DNA of 33,787 nucleotides from Acidobacteriota bacterium (GCA_003223115.1 QHXW01000120.1:1-33787), one strand, 5' to 3'. Shown: positions 16,972 to 25,046, numbered from the stretch's first letter. The notes: generated by a model not told the origin, from the sequence alone. Program-made: numbers and translations.

Positions 16972-17490
16972 CTAGGCCGCGGTCATCGAGCCGTCGACGC
17001 CGGCCCAGAGGTTCATGGTGTTCAGCTCGTCACGCCCGCTGGCTTTGAGGTAGCAGAAGAGCTGCGTCCGGTAGGCGGCGTAACCGCTCAGCACCAGGTT
17101 CACCAATAGCGACCCGCGCGTGTTTTTCCTGCCGAACATTTCGACTTCACCGCGGAAATCGGCTTCAGTCCATCCGCTCAAGACACGGGCGTATTCGTCC
17201 GATTGTTTTTGGATGGCGGAGACAGCCTGATCGAAGCTCATGGTTTTCGACCCGGCTTCCGCGGGGCCCCAGGCGTCTATCATGGCAGCTCTATCGAAGG
17301 CTCCGGCCTTGATGATGGCAACCTGGGTGGGTCCCATGATGGCCATGTACTGCAGCAGTTCCAGGATGCTGCGTTGCTTGGGCGCTGGCCGGTAATCGAC
17401 TCTTGATTTGTCCACCTTGCCGGCGAGATGCAACAGAATGCGAACCTCGTTCTGCAGCGAAGCAATGAGTTCTTCTTTTGTCAGGACCAT
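16972..17490 (-). CDS. DinB-like four-helix protein lacking the usual histidines
   Basis: This 172-residue protein is all-helical in character. It has the layout of DinB/YfiT-like proteins: an N-terminal helix followed by RPAPKQRSILELLQYMAIMG (about 35-55), a middle helical region, and a C-terminal GYAAYRTQLFCYLKASG helix. The family usually places three histidines in those positions to bind a metal; here Tyr or other residues occupy them (LLQYM, GYAAYR). The protein may thus be metal-free, or the assignment may be wrong. No signal peptide or membrane segment is seen. It lies downstream of tsaB on the same strand, separated by a purine-rich repeat. Family assignment is by eye only. Confidence 0.5.
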   Translation of the reverse strand: MVLTKEELIASLQNEVRILLHLAGKVDKSRVDYRPAPKQRSILELLQYMAIMGPTQVAIIKAGAFDRAAMIDAWGPAEAGSKTMSFDQAVSAIQKQSDEYARVLSGWTEADFRGEVEMFGRKNTRGSLLVNLVLSGYAAYRTQLFCYLKASGRDELNTMNLWAGVDGSMTAA

Positions 17491-17522
17491 AACAGAAGGT
17501 TAGCACTCTGAAGACGTCGTTC

Positions 17523-17572
17523 TCCCGTCTCCTGACTCCCGTCTCCTGACTCCTCCTGCCTCCTGTGCTCCT
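17523..17572. repeat. Purine-rich tandem repeat between tsaB and the DinB-like gene
   Basis: The 14-bp unit TCCCGTCTCCTGAC occurs twice without spacing (17523-17536 and 17537-17550) and continues as degenerate CTCCTGCC/TCCTGTGC units. On the coding strand of the flanking genes it is a GGAG-rich tract. Confidence 0.75.
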
Positions 17573-17574
17573 TT

Positions 17575-18249
17575 CTACCCTTCCCGCCAGAACAGCTCCG
17601 CGTCTGAGCGCCGTACGTAATTGGCATCGATTTCCGCCGGGTCCTGTGCCAATCCCGCTCGAAACCTCTCGAGCGCAATCCGGCCAATTGCCGTAGCGAG
17701 CGCGCGTGGTGCGGCTGTAATTTTCGCGGTTTCGAAACGCGTGCCTGCGAGCGCCCCAAGATAAGGAGAAAAATCCGGGGATATGAACTCGATCTCTCCA
17801 CCCGGCAGAGTGTCGAGCCATTTAGAAAAGCTCGACACCGTCTCCTGGCATATGATCCTGCCGTCGGCATCGTAGACAGCACCGTACACTTCTCCGCGGC
17901 GCGCATCCACAACCGTAGCGCGTTGCCGTACTGAACCGAATCGGGCCAGTGCGGCCAGGTTCGAGACACCGGCTACTTCCTTCCCGGCCGCTTCCGCTAG
18001 CCCTTTCACGCAAGCCAGACCTACGCGCACGCCGGTAAATGATCCTGGTCCCGACGACGCCGCGAAACAGGCCACCTGATCAACACGCCTCCCATGCCGG
18101 CTGAACAAACGTTCCAGATACTCATAAAGCACATGGCCAAATCCGTCGGGCGAGTGCAATAGGATTTCCTCGATCACCGTTTCGCCCTCGAGCAGAGCCA
18201 CACTCCCGAATTCATGGGTCGTATCGAGGGAGAGAATGAGCTCGTTCAC
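17575..18249 (-). CDS. tsaB: TsaB, tRNA threonylcarbamoyladenosine (t6A) synthesis subunit
   Basis: TsaB (YeaZ) is the ASKHA-fold partner of TsaD in the transfer of threonylcarbamoyl to A37 of ANN-decoding tRNAs. The 224-residue protein shows the N-terminal LSLDTTHEFGSVALLEG strand-turn, the hallmark SSGPGSFTGVRVG (66-77 region) and VVDARRGEVYGAVYD (about 113-127). Length is normal. The start is GTG at 18247-18249, inside the GTGA overlap with the stop of the DUF4038 gene. No independent ribosome binding site is clear, so translation is probably coupled to the upstream glycosidase gene. That is an odd arrangement for a housekeeping gene. TsaD, TsaC and TsaE are not in the window. Confidence 0.93.
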   Translation of the reverse strand: MNELILSLDTTHEFGSVALLEGETVIEEILLHSPDGFGHVLYEYLERLFSRHGRRVDQVACFAASSGPGSFTGVRVGLACVKGLAEAAGKEVAGVSNLAALARFGSVRQRATVVDARRGEVYGAVYDADGRIICQETVSSFSKWLDTLPGGEIEFISPDFSPYLGALAGTRFETAKITAAPRALATAIGRIALERFRAGLAQDPAEIDANYVRRSDAELFWREG

Positions 18250-20054
18250 TTGTCGAGCTCGTACGTGCGGTCCACGGAGTACAACTTGCCGTTGGCATTC
18301 ATGCCGAATACGCGAACGTGAAATGCTGCCGGCAGCTTCCTGGCGAGGTTCTGAGGAATGTGCAGGATGCCTTTTTCACCGGTTCCCACTACTCGGTAAC
18401 CCTGCGCTTCATCGGCCACATCGGCCGTCCACAAGTACATCATCGATCGCGTGGCATGCGTTTCGCGCGTCAGTTTCACCGCATAGGGGGCTGGTTTGCT
18501 AACCGAAAGCGTGGCGTCGGCGGGTTGTGTAACCTCGAACGGAACCTTGCGCGCGCTCACCTCCACTTCCTGCATCATGATGGGTCTGGACTCGAACTTG
18601 TACGAACGTGCCATCGATTCCTTGTGCCCCTCACGCGAAAGGTGCAGCACCCAATCATGCGTCCGATCGGGCGGTTCGCCGGTGAAATGTTCTCCTTTGA
18701 AACCTTTCTTCAACCCGGTGGTTTCGCCAGTCACCGGGTTCAACCAGGCGACATCGTACCCGTGTTTTTCCACCGCAACCTCGATCAACCCCGGTTTCTC
18801 TATGTATACGATGTACTCCACGCCCTCGAGCGCCACCGCGCGCGCGCCATCCACGTCGAAATACGGTTCGAGCTCCCAATGGCGGTTCCCGGCGAAGAAT
18901 TCGTACCAGCCTTTCATCACTTGGGCTTCCCCATCACCGGCGCCGGCAGCCGTCGGGTACTCGCCATCCATCGTCGCGTTCCATAACCTGCGGCGAAATT
19001 CATCCGGGCCCGCGCCATCTGTACCGCTTGAAGCGCTTCCTGCCACAGTGTGCTTTCCCGAGAAAGCCATGTTCACGAAGGGCACGGGATAGAGTTGACG
19101 CTCAATAGCGCCTACTTCATCGGCCGCGCTTTCATGGGTTACAAAATCCATCCAGCCATCCTCCAGCAGCGCTGCGGACGTGTCTAACGTGCCGGTTGAC
19201 CGCACGTGGCGGTAAGGGTCTTCGTTCTTCAACAGCAGCCCAATCTCCTTCAGCAAATCCCGACCGGTCTCATACGTCTCAAAGTCCTGGACGCCGCCCC
19301 AGGTAATGTTCATAGGCGAATAGCGCGCAATCAGATAACGCAGGTATCGCTGCCGCTGCTCCCAGTTCGGAAACAGCTTCACCAGGTGATTGTTTGGCCC
19401 GGCCAGAAGCAGATCCACAACCAGGCCTTTCTGGTTGATGTAGCGGATATGTTCGTCAAGCCGCCGGAAGTATGCCGGGTCAGGTTCTTCGGGCGTCGGA
19501 AAGGCCTTAGAGCTGTCTTCCGGCGCTCCCGTCACGCTGCCTCGAATGTGCGTAAATGTTTGCGCTGCGCGTTCGTCCACAAATTTTCGGAATGCAGCGT
19601 CCGTCACGAACCCCAGCCCCACCAGCGTATCTCCCATCCACAAGTGAGGCGTGTTACGTTCCGTATATGCGAAGTGGTGGACGTTTGCGGTCCTCACGAA
19701 ACCGGGCGAATCGGATTCGGTGGCGGAGAAGTGGCCCATTTTGCCGTTGTAAGCCGTAATGTTGCTGGTCACCCGGTAGTCCCATTCGCCCGCTTCAGTG
19801 GGCGTGAACCGAGTCACCATGCGGTTGCCGCCGTCCCAAAATGCCGGCATGAGAAACGTGCGGTGGTTTGGCGAGCGAAACTCCGTTCTCATTTCCACCG
19901 TCCTATATGGGTTCGGGTGTGCCGCGGAATCAGCCGGGCTCAGTTCGTAAACGATCTCACAGGGAGAATAAACGGGTGTGAAACCGCACACAGTCTGAGA
20001 CTCGAGTGGAATGGCGCCGGCCAGTATCAGCCATACGAACCCTCGGGACCCCAT
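18246..20054 (-). CDS. Secreted DUF5060/DUF4038 glycosidase-like protein
   Basis: A signal peptide (about 1-20) leads into a DUF5060-like beta domain (about 25-100; FWDGGNRMVTRFTPTEAGEWDY). A DUF4038 apiosidase-like TIM barrel (GH140-type, about 125-420) follows, then a beta-sandwich tail. In the barrel, WGGVQDFETYE (252-262) and MDFVTHES (302-309) lie where the family has catalytic acidic residues. The segment usually carrying a conserved Glu (Glu-Pro-x-Tyr-Glu-like) reads PFVNMAFSGKH (325-335). The catalytic set may therefore be altered or the enzyme inactive; this is judged by eye. A probable role is plant polysaccharide side-chain hydrolysis outside the cytoplasm. The gene overlaps tsaB by 4 bp and may be transcribed without a leader. 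Confidence 0.82.
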   Translation of the reverse strand: MGSRGFVWLILAGAIPLESQTVCGFTPVYSPCEIVYELSPADSAAHPNPYRTVEMRTEFRSPNHRTFLMPAFWDGGNRMVTRFTPTEAGEWDYRVTSNITAYNGKMGHFSATESDSPGFVRTANVHHFAYTERNTPHLWMGDTLVGLGFVTDAAFRKFVDERAAQTFTHIRGSVTGAPEDSSKAFPTPEEPDPAYFRRLDEHIRYINQKGLVVDLLLAGPNNHLVKLFPNWEQRQRYLRYLIARYSPMNITWGGVQDFETYETGRDLLKEIGLLLKNEDPYRHVRSTGTLDTSAALLEDGWMDFVTHESAADEVGAIERQLYPVPFVNMAFSGKHTVAGSASSGTDGAGPDEFRRRLWNATMDGEYPTAAGAGDGEAQVMKGWYEFFAGNRHWELEPYFDVDGARAVALEGVEYIVYIEKPGLIEVAVEKHGYDVAWLNPVTGETTGLKKGFKGEHFTGEPPDRTHDWVLHLSREGHKESMARSYKFESRPIMMQEVEVSARKVPFEVTQPADATLSVSKPAPYAVKLTRETHATRSMMYLWTADVADEAQGYRVVGTGEKGILHIPQNLARKLPAAFHVRVFGMNANGKLYSVDRTYELDK

Positions 20055-20060
20055 GCCAAT

Positions 20061-20066
20061 AGTGTA
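20061..20066 (-). promoter_or_regulatory. Candidate -10 box for the DUF4038 gene
   Basis: On the minus strand TACACT is followed by six bases and then ATG, so the predicted transcription start is the start codon itself. The -35 is unclear. It partly overlaps the opposing hemH -10 region within a 29-bp divergent gap. Confidence 0.4.
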
Positions 20067-20070
20067 AACT
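20065..20070 (+). promoter_or_regulatory. Candidate -10 box for hemH
   Basis: TAAACT lies 13 bp before the hemH ATG and would give a leader of about 7 nt. It overlaps the minus-strand -10 of the divergent gene, so the two promoters probably compete for polymerase. Confidence 0.4.
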
Positions 20071-20083
20071 CACGTTCTCAGGG

Positions 20084-21082
20084 ATGCTGCGTAAAAAAAT
20101 AGGTGTGGTGCTCTTTCAGCTTGGCGGCCCGGACTCGATCGAGGCCATTGAGCCCTTTCTCTACAATTTGTTTTGCGATCCGGATATCATCGACTTTCCT
20201 TTTGCGCGGATCGCGCGACAGCCACTGGCCAGGCTGATTGCCACCAGGCGCGCCAAATACGTGGCGCATCATTATGCCGGCATCGGCGGCAAATCTCCGC
20301 TGCTCGAATTTACCAGGCGCCAGGCTGTTGCCCTCGAACGCGAGCTCAACCGGGATTTCGATGCGCGCGTGGCCGTGGCCATGCGCTATTGGCATCCGTT
20401 CACCGAAGAAGCCATCAGGGAACTGGCCATGCACGCGGCGGATGAGGTGGTCCTTCTGCCGTTGTATCCGCAATATTCCAAGACCACCACTGGCAGCAGC
20501 GTGAACGAGTGGAACCGGCGTTTCGAGCCCAATGGATGGAATCCCAGAACCCATCTTGTGCGTGAGTTCTTCGAGGATTCCGCATACCTCGATTCCGTGG
20601 TCCAAGCCGTCAACGCCTCTCTCAGTCATTTCGACGATCACGCCGACCTCGACATTATCTTTAGCGCTCACAGCGTGCCCCTGGCGGTGATCGAGCGGGG
20701 CGACCCGTACCAGCGGCAGATCGAGCGAACCGTGGATTTGGTCTGGCAGAAAGGCGGATGGTCCGCGCGCCGGCACATCTGCTATCAGAGTAAGGTCGGA
20801 GCATCGAAGTGGCTGCGCCCCTCCATGCACGAGACCATTAGAAACGTCGCCGCGGCTGGCTCGCATCACGTGCTGGTGGTGCCGATTTCCTTCGTTTCAG
20901 ATCACGTCGAAACGTTGCACGAGATCGACATCGAACACCGCGGGCAGGCGCTTCAGCTGGGCATCCACGATTACCGCATGATGCCCGGGCTGAACGATTC
21001 GCCCGGATTCATTGCGGCGCTTGGCGGATTGGTGAGAGGTTGCATCGCGAAACCGAAATATGCGGCAATGGCCGGCGGTTGA
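20084..21082 (+). CDS. hemH: Ferrochelatase
   Basis: HemH inserts ferrous iron into a porphyrin at the end of heme synthesis. The 332-residue protein shows the opening VVLFQLGGPDS, the porphyrin-binding PLYPQYSKTTTGS (about 126-138), the catalytic histidine in IFSAHSVPLAV (H196) and the conserved glutamate in SDHVETLHEID (E276). Metal-site residues and length are usual for bacterial ferrochelatases. No C-terminal membrane helix or [2Fe-2S] motif is visible, suggesting a soluble enzyme. No strong ribosome binding site precedes the ATG. It is the first gene of a plus-strand run that also contains hemL. Its 3' end lies 68 bp before the lipoprotein start. Confidence 0.96.
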   Translation: MLRKKIGVVLFQLGGPDSIEAIEPFLYNLFCDPDIIDFPFARIARQPLARLIATRRAKYVAHHYAGIGGKSPLLEFTRRQAVALERELNRDFDARVAVAMRYWHPFTEEAIRELAMHAADEVVLLPLYPQYSKTTTGSSVNEWNRRFEPNGWNPRTHLVREFFEDSAYLDSVVQAVNASLSHFDDHADLDIIFSAHSVPLAVIERGDPYQRQIERTVDLVWQKGGWSARRHICYQSKVGASKWLRPSMHETIRNVAAAGSHHVLVVPISFVSDHVETLHEIDIEHRGQALQLGIHDYRMMPGLNDSPGFIAALGGLVRGCIAKPKYAAMAGG

Positions 21083-21140
21083 GATGGCAAAGGCTCGACA
21101 TGTGGGCAGACGGAGCCTTTCCGCCACGCCTCGTGAAACG

Positions 21141-21146
21141 TATAAT
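21141..21146 (+). promoter_or_regulatory. Perfect -10 box before the lipoprotein gene
   Basis: TATAAT is a consensus -10. It is followed by CAA and then ATG GTG. Normal spacing puts the transcription start at about the GTG (21153), so the mRNA may be leaderless and begin with the second codon. The -35 is only a 3-of-6 match (TTTCCG, 21118-21123). Confidence 0.55.
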
Positions 21147-21149
21147 CAA

Positions 21150-21536
21150 ATGGTGAAATATTTCTGCAGCCTGTTGATTGCCGTGTTGCTGGGCGGCAGC
21201 GTCGCATGCAATCGCGGCATAGACACAACGGAGGCCGTGCGGCAAGCCGTGATCGATCATCTGGCCAAGCGCTCCAACCTTAACGTGTCGGCAATGAACG
21301 TCGAAGTGACGTCGGTTTCGTTCAGGCAAAATGAGGCGGACGCAACGGTGGCGTTCACCGCTAAAGGCGCCGCCTCGGGACCGCCCATGACCATGCGCTA
21401 CACGCTCGAGCGGAAGGGGACCCGCTGGGTCGTGAAGGAGAAATCCGAGACCGGCAATCCGCATGGCGTCGGCGCAACCGCGCCCCCCGCAAATTTGCCT
21501 CCGGGGCATCCGGTGTTTCCCATACCCAAAAAGTGA
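21150..21536 (+). CDS. Small lipoprotein of unknown function
   Basis: The 128-residue protein begins with a lipoprotein signal peptide, VKYFCSLLIAVLLGGSVAC, with lipobox GSVAC and the lipidated Cys at position 20. The mature part is a beta-rich domain (about 22-100: EAVRQAVIDHLAKRSNLNV, then VEVTSVSFRQNEADATVAFT) with a pro-rich tail. It resembles small NTF2-like or DUF4878-type membrane lipoproteins, but I cannot assign a family. The start is ATG 21150 or GTG 21153. A longer frame opening at 21060 would overlap hemH and place the signal sequence internally, so I reject it. It lies between hemH and the flavoprotein, but a consensus -10 immediately upstream suggests its own promoter. Confidence 0.8.
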   Translation: MVKYFCSLLIAVLLGGSVACNRGIDTTEAVRQAVIDHLAKRSNLNVSAMNVEVTSVSFRQNEADATVAFTAKGAASGPPMTMRYTLERKGTRWVVKEKSETGNPHGVGATAPPANLPPGHPVFPIPKK

Positions 21537-21548
21537 GGTCACCGTTCG

Positions 21549-22724
21549 ATGAAGCGCGTGGCAATCTTGGGCGGCGGTCCCGCCGGTGCATTCGCGGCGG
21601 GGCAAATGGCGAGGGCCGGTGTTGAAACCATCGTTTTTGATGAAAAACTGGCCTGGGAAAAACCTTGCGGCGGGGGCCTGACATACAAAGCCTATCACCA
21701 GTACCCTTTTCTCATCGATAACAACACTCCGAAAAGGTTGATTACAGACGCTGTGCTTTCCGCGCCACCAGCGGGAGAGGTCGTCTTGCGCTTGCAGCAG
21801 CCGATCCTGATCTATTCCAGATTTGACTTGAATCGCATGTTGCTGGACCGCGCCCAGCAGGCCGGCGCGCAGATCGAAAAGACCCGCGTGAATGGCATCG
21901 AGCGCTCGGGAGATCGTTGGAAAATCAGAACGAAGTCCGGCGTGCTGGAAGCAGACTTCTGCATTGTGGCCACGGGAGCGCGCAACACACTGCACGAATT
22001 TGGCACGGCACTTACCCGGCCCGACACCATGGCCGCGCTCGGTTACTACATCACCGGCGATCGGCCACAGATTGACATTCAGTTCCTGTCGAAGCTGGAA
22101 GGCTACATCTGGGTGTTTCCGCGATGCGGCCACCTCTCGGTGGGCATCTGTGGCAAAGGTGAACCCGCTCACTTGCTCCGTAAACGGCTGGAGACTTACA
22201 TGGCCGAAAAAGGAATCTCCTGGACCGGCGCCCCGTTCTTCAGCCACGTGCTGCCGTCATTGGCAACTCCTTCGTGGAAACGAAATCGCGTGGCTGGAGA
22301 GGGCTGGATGGCGGTGGGCGATGCCGCTGGACTTGTGGATCCCATCACCGGTGAAGGCCTTTACTACGCCATCCGCTCGGCAGACCTCGCCACGCGCGCC
22401 TTGCTGGCCGAGGCCAGTGATCGCGTATCGCACGCCTATCGTCGCATGTTGCGCCGCGACTTCGCGGCCGATCTCGAGTTCGCTTCCAGGTTGGCCCGGC
22501 ACGTTTTCATGGGGCGCTTCCTTTTCGGCGATGTGCCCGCGCGCATGGTGCAGTTCACGCGGCGCAGTCCCCGCTTCGCAGCCATCATGCAGGATCTGTT
22601 TGCCGGAAATCAGCCGTACCTGGGACTCAAGCGCCGGCTTCTCGAAAACCTGAACGGAAGCCTCCTCGAGATCGCCATGAACATCAGCCTTAAGCGGCAG
22701 CTTCCGGGCCGAGTTCAGGCATGA
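21549..22724 (+). CDS. Geranylgeranyl-reductase-family FAD-dependent oxidoreductase
   Basis: The 391-residue protein has an N-terminal Rossmann FAD motif ([10 protein letters not shown], 4-13), the family-specific KPCGGGL (38-44), and the second FAD motif [18 protein letters not shown] (G257-D258). These features define the GGR/ChlP-like branch of class A flavoprotein reductases, which saturate isoprenoid double bonds on lipids, quinones or chlorophyll precursors. The real substrate here is unknown; menaquinone side chains are one plausible target. Its stop overlaps the hemL ATG by 4 bp (ATGA), so it is co-translated with a heme-pathway gene. GAGG about ten bases before the ATG is a usable ribosome binding site. 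Confidence 0.88.
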   Translation: MKRVAILGGGPAGAFAAGQMARAGVETIVFDEKLAWEKPCGGGLTYKAYHQYPFLIDNNTPKRLITDAVLSAPPAGEVVLRLQQPILIYSRFDLNRMLLDRAQQAGAQIEKTRVNGIERSGDRWKIRTKSGVLEADFCIVATGARNTLHEFGTALTRPDTMAALGYYITGDRPQIDIQFLSKLEGYIWVFPRCGHLSVGICGKGEPAHLLRKRLETYMAEKGISWTGAPFFSHVLPSLATPSWKRNRVAGEGWMAVGDAAGLVDPITGEGLYYAIRSADLATRALLAEASDRVSHAYRRMLRRDFAADLEFASRLARHVFMGRFLFGDVPARMVQFTRRSPRFAAIMQDLFAGNQPYLGLKRRLLENLNGSLLEIAMNISLKRQLPGRVQA

Positions 22725-23992
22725 GCTCGGCGACGCCGCGCCCCGGGAAGCCACTTTCCGAGCGCCTGTTCGAGCGTGCCCGGCACGTCATCCCCGGCGG
22801 CGTCAATTCTCCCGTTCGCGCATTTCGCGGCGTGGGCGGAACGCCACCATTCATCGCCAGAGGCGAGGGCTCGCGCGTGTTTGATGTAGACGGCAACGAA
22901 TACATCGACTACGTGGGCTCCTGGGGACCGCTGCTGCTGGGTCACCGGCATCCGGCGATCATCGATGCGTTGCGCGCGGCATTGGAGGTGGGCACAAGCT
23001 TCGGAGCGCCGACTCAAGGCGAGGTAGAACTGGCGGAAGCAATCTGCGAAGCCGTGCCGTCGATCGAGATGGTGCGCCTGGTGAATTCCGGGACCGAGGC
23101 TACCATGTCGGCCCTGCGTGTGGCCCGCGGATTCACCGGCCGCGACCTCGTTGTGAAGTTTGAAGGCTGCTATCACGGGCACGTTGATTCGCTGCTGGTG
23201 AAGGCGGGCTCGGGCGTCGCCACACTGGGACTGCCCGACTCTCCGGGCGTGCCAAAAGGCTTCAGCGATACTACGATCGCGCTGCCATTCAATTCCGTGG
23301 ATGCGGTGGCCGAGACTTTTTCCGCGCATGGCGCACATATTGCCGCCGTCATCGTCGAACCTGTAGTCGGCAACATGGGATGCGTGTCGCCTGCTCCGGG
23401 CTTTCTTCAGGCGCTGCGCGAGATCAGCGCCCGTCATGAAGCGCTGCTGATATTCGACGAAGTCATGACCGGTTTTCGCGTGGCCTTCGGCGGTGCGCAG
23501 CAGTTGTTTGGAATTCGGCCAGACCTTACGACGCTCGGAAAAGTTATCGGCGGCGGCTTACCCATCGGCGCCTACGGCGGGCGCGCCGAAATCATGAGCA
23601 GGGTGGCGCCCTCGGGACCGATTTATCAGGCAGGAACTTTATCCGGCAATCCGCTGGCTGTTGCCGCTGGGCTCGCGATGCTGCGTTACCTGAAATCCCA
23701 TCCCGAAGTTTACGGGCAACTCGAAGTCCGCGGCGCCGCCATCGCAGCGTCCGCCCCACGCAGTGTTACTGTGAATCGAGTGGGCTCGATGTTTACATTC
23801 TTCTTCACCTCGAGCCCGGTAACCAATTACACTTCCGCCAAGAAATCCGATACCGCGCGCTTTGCGGATTTCCATCGAACCATGCTGGATCGCGGGATCT
23901 ACCTGCCTCCGTCGCAGTTTGAAGCCGCATTCGTTTCTGGAGCGCACAGCGAAGAAGATGTAAACAAGACTATTGAGGCGATTCGCGGTTAG
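22721..23992 (+). CDS. hemL: Glutamate-1-semialdehyde 2,1-aminomutase
   Basis: HemL is the PLP enzyme that converts glutamate-1-semialdehyde to 5-aminolevulinate in the C5 route to tetrapyrroles. The 423-residue sequence shows [19 protein letters not shown], the [19 protein letters not shown] strand, the [11 protein letters not shown]-like region ([10 protein letters not shown]), FDEVMTGFR, and the PLP lysine in [16 protein letters not shown] (K274). The length is normal. It starts within the ATGA overlap with the flavoprotein gene. hemA, hemB and other pathway genes are not in this window, so hemL and hemH stand alone from the usual cluster. Confidence 0.95.
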   Translation: MSSATPRPGKPLSERLFERARHVIPGGVNSPVRAFRGVGGTPPFIARGEGSRVFDVDGNEYIDYVGSWGPLLLGHRHPAIIDALRAALEVGTSFGAPTQGEVELAEAICEAVPSIEMVRLVNSGTEATMSALRVARGFTGRDLVVKFEGCYHGHVDSLLVKAGSGVATLGLPDSPGVPKGFSDTTIALPFNSVDAVAETFSAHGAHIAAVIVEPVVGNMGCVSPAPGFLQALREISARHEALLIFDEVMTGFRVAFGGAQQLFGIRPDLTTLGKVIGGGLPIGAYGGRAEIMSRVAPSGPIYQAGTLSGNPLAVAAGLAMLRYLKSHPEVYGQLEVRGAAIAASAPRSVTVNRVGSMFTFFFTSSPVTNYTSAKKSDTARFADFHRTMLDRGIYLPPSQFEAAFVSGAHSEEDVNKTIEAIRG

Positions 23993-24095
23993 TGGGACCG
24001 GCCTCAGGGTCGAAGATCCGCGATTTTCCCGGAACCCGCGACTTTATCCGGGCTCCCGCTGGTCTATATATATAGCTGGTGGCACTGGTCAGCTC

Positions 24096-24935
24096 TTACA
24101 GATTCAAGACTTCGTTCAACGACCCCTGGCGATAGCCCTCCAAGTCAATCGTTACGTACTTGAATCCGAGCTTCTTGAAAATTTCCGTGAACCTTGCGGC
24201 CATTTCAGGCGTGAGCGCCTTTGCGAGTTCGTCCTTCGCAATCTCGATGCGCACCAGCTCGCTGTGGTAGCGCACGCGGAACTGGCGGAAGCCAAGCGCC
24301 TTGATGGCTTCCTCGCCGTTCTCCACGGTTTTCACGGTCTCGATCGTGACCGGCGTGCCGTAAGGGATGCGTGAACTCAGGCAGGCCGATGCCGGACGGT
24401 CCCAGGTGGGCAGGCCCGCCAGGCGTGAGAGTTCCCGAATTTCCGCCTTCGTCAGGTCCGCTTCCACCAGCGGCGCCTTCACCTGATGCAGTTTCGCGGC
24501 GTTCTGCCCAGGACGGTAATCGCCCAGATCGTCACGATTCACGCCGTAGATGATATGCGAAATTCCGCGCTCGCGGCCTACCTCCTCCAGGCATGTAAAC
24601 AGTTCGTCCTTGCAGTGGAAGCAGCGGTTCTTGTCATTCTTGACGTAATCGGGATTGTCGAACTCGTGCGTCTCAATGTACTCGTGCGCAATGGCAAACT
24701 GGCGCACGAAAGCTTCGGCGTCCCTTTTGTGTGATTCGGGAATGGAAGCGGAGTCGGCCGTGATCGCCAACGCATTGGAGCCGATCACCCGATGTGCCGC
24801 CCAAGCCAGGTAGGCTGAATCGGTTCCCCCGGAATAGGCCACGATCACGCGTCCCAGATCTCGCAGAAGACCGAACAGCTTCTCCTGCTTATCGTGAACC
24901 GCCGCGGGATCCGTTACGCCAACAAGAGTCACCAT
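24096..24935 (-). CDS. larE: LarE-like ATP-dependent sulfur transferase
   Basis: LarE sacrifices sulfur for the nickel-pincer nucleotide (NPN) cofactor of lactate racemase-type enzymes. The 279-residue sequence has the PP-loop SGGTDS (35-40), a conserved NRCFHCKDELF (C105, C108), the segment ASACLSSRIPYGTPVTIE with C185, and a C-terminal VRYHSELVRIEIAKDEL domain. C185 is the candidate sulfur-donating cysteine of this family. I chose ATG 24935, which begins MVTLVGV. An upstream ATG at 24971 would include an intergenic repeat copy, so its extra 12 residues are probably artefactual. No larA, larB or larC is in the window. The gene is convergent with hemL. Confidence 0.88.
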   Translation of the reverse strand: MVTLVGVTDPAAVHDKQEKLFGLLRDLGRVIVAYSGGTDSAYLAWAAHRVIGSNALAITADSASIPESHKRDAEAFVRQFAIAHEYIETHEFDNPDYVKNDKNRCFHCKDELFTCLEEVGRERGISHIIYGVNRDDLGDYRPGQNAAKLHQVKAPLVEADLTKAEIRELSRLAGLPTWDRPASACLSSRIPYGTPVTIETVKTVENGEEAIKALGFRQFRVRYHSELVRIEIAKDELAKALTPEMAARFTEIFKKLGFKYVTIDLEGYRQGSLNEVLNL

Positions 24936-24945
24936 AGCGAAATTG

Positions 24946-24967
24946 TAGGATAGGCATTCCTGCCTGT
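24946..24967. repeat. Dispersed repeat, copy 3
   Basis: This copy shares AGGCATTCCTGCCT and the flanking ATAGGCATTCCTGCCTGT with copies 1 and 2. It lies 11 bp upstream of the larE start, between larE and gyrA. Confidence 0.75.
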
Positions 24968-25046
24968 CCAATCGGTCGTGCGCTAAATGTGCCGCGTGAT
25001 ACGGCCGGAGGCGCCGTCAGACGCACAAGCATGACCGGCGATTCAG

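Noticed and set aside
21060-21149. Upstream start for the lipoprotein gene
   Set aside because: It would overlap hemH and bury the lipoprotein signal peptide and -10 box inside the frame.
21009-22247. 412-codon frame antisense to hemH, the lipoprotein and the flavoprotein
   Set aside because: It spans three real genes in the other direction and has no motifs.
24064-24075. CTATATATATAG palindrome between hemL and larE
   Set aside because: A simple AT repeat between convergent genes; no stem-loop with T tract and no recognisable promoter context.
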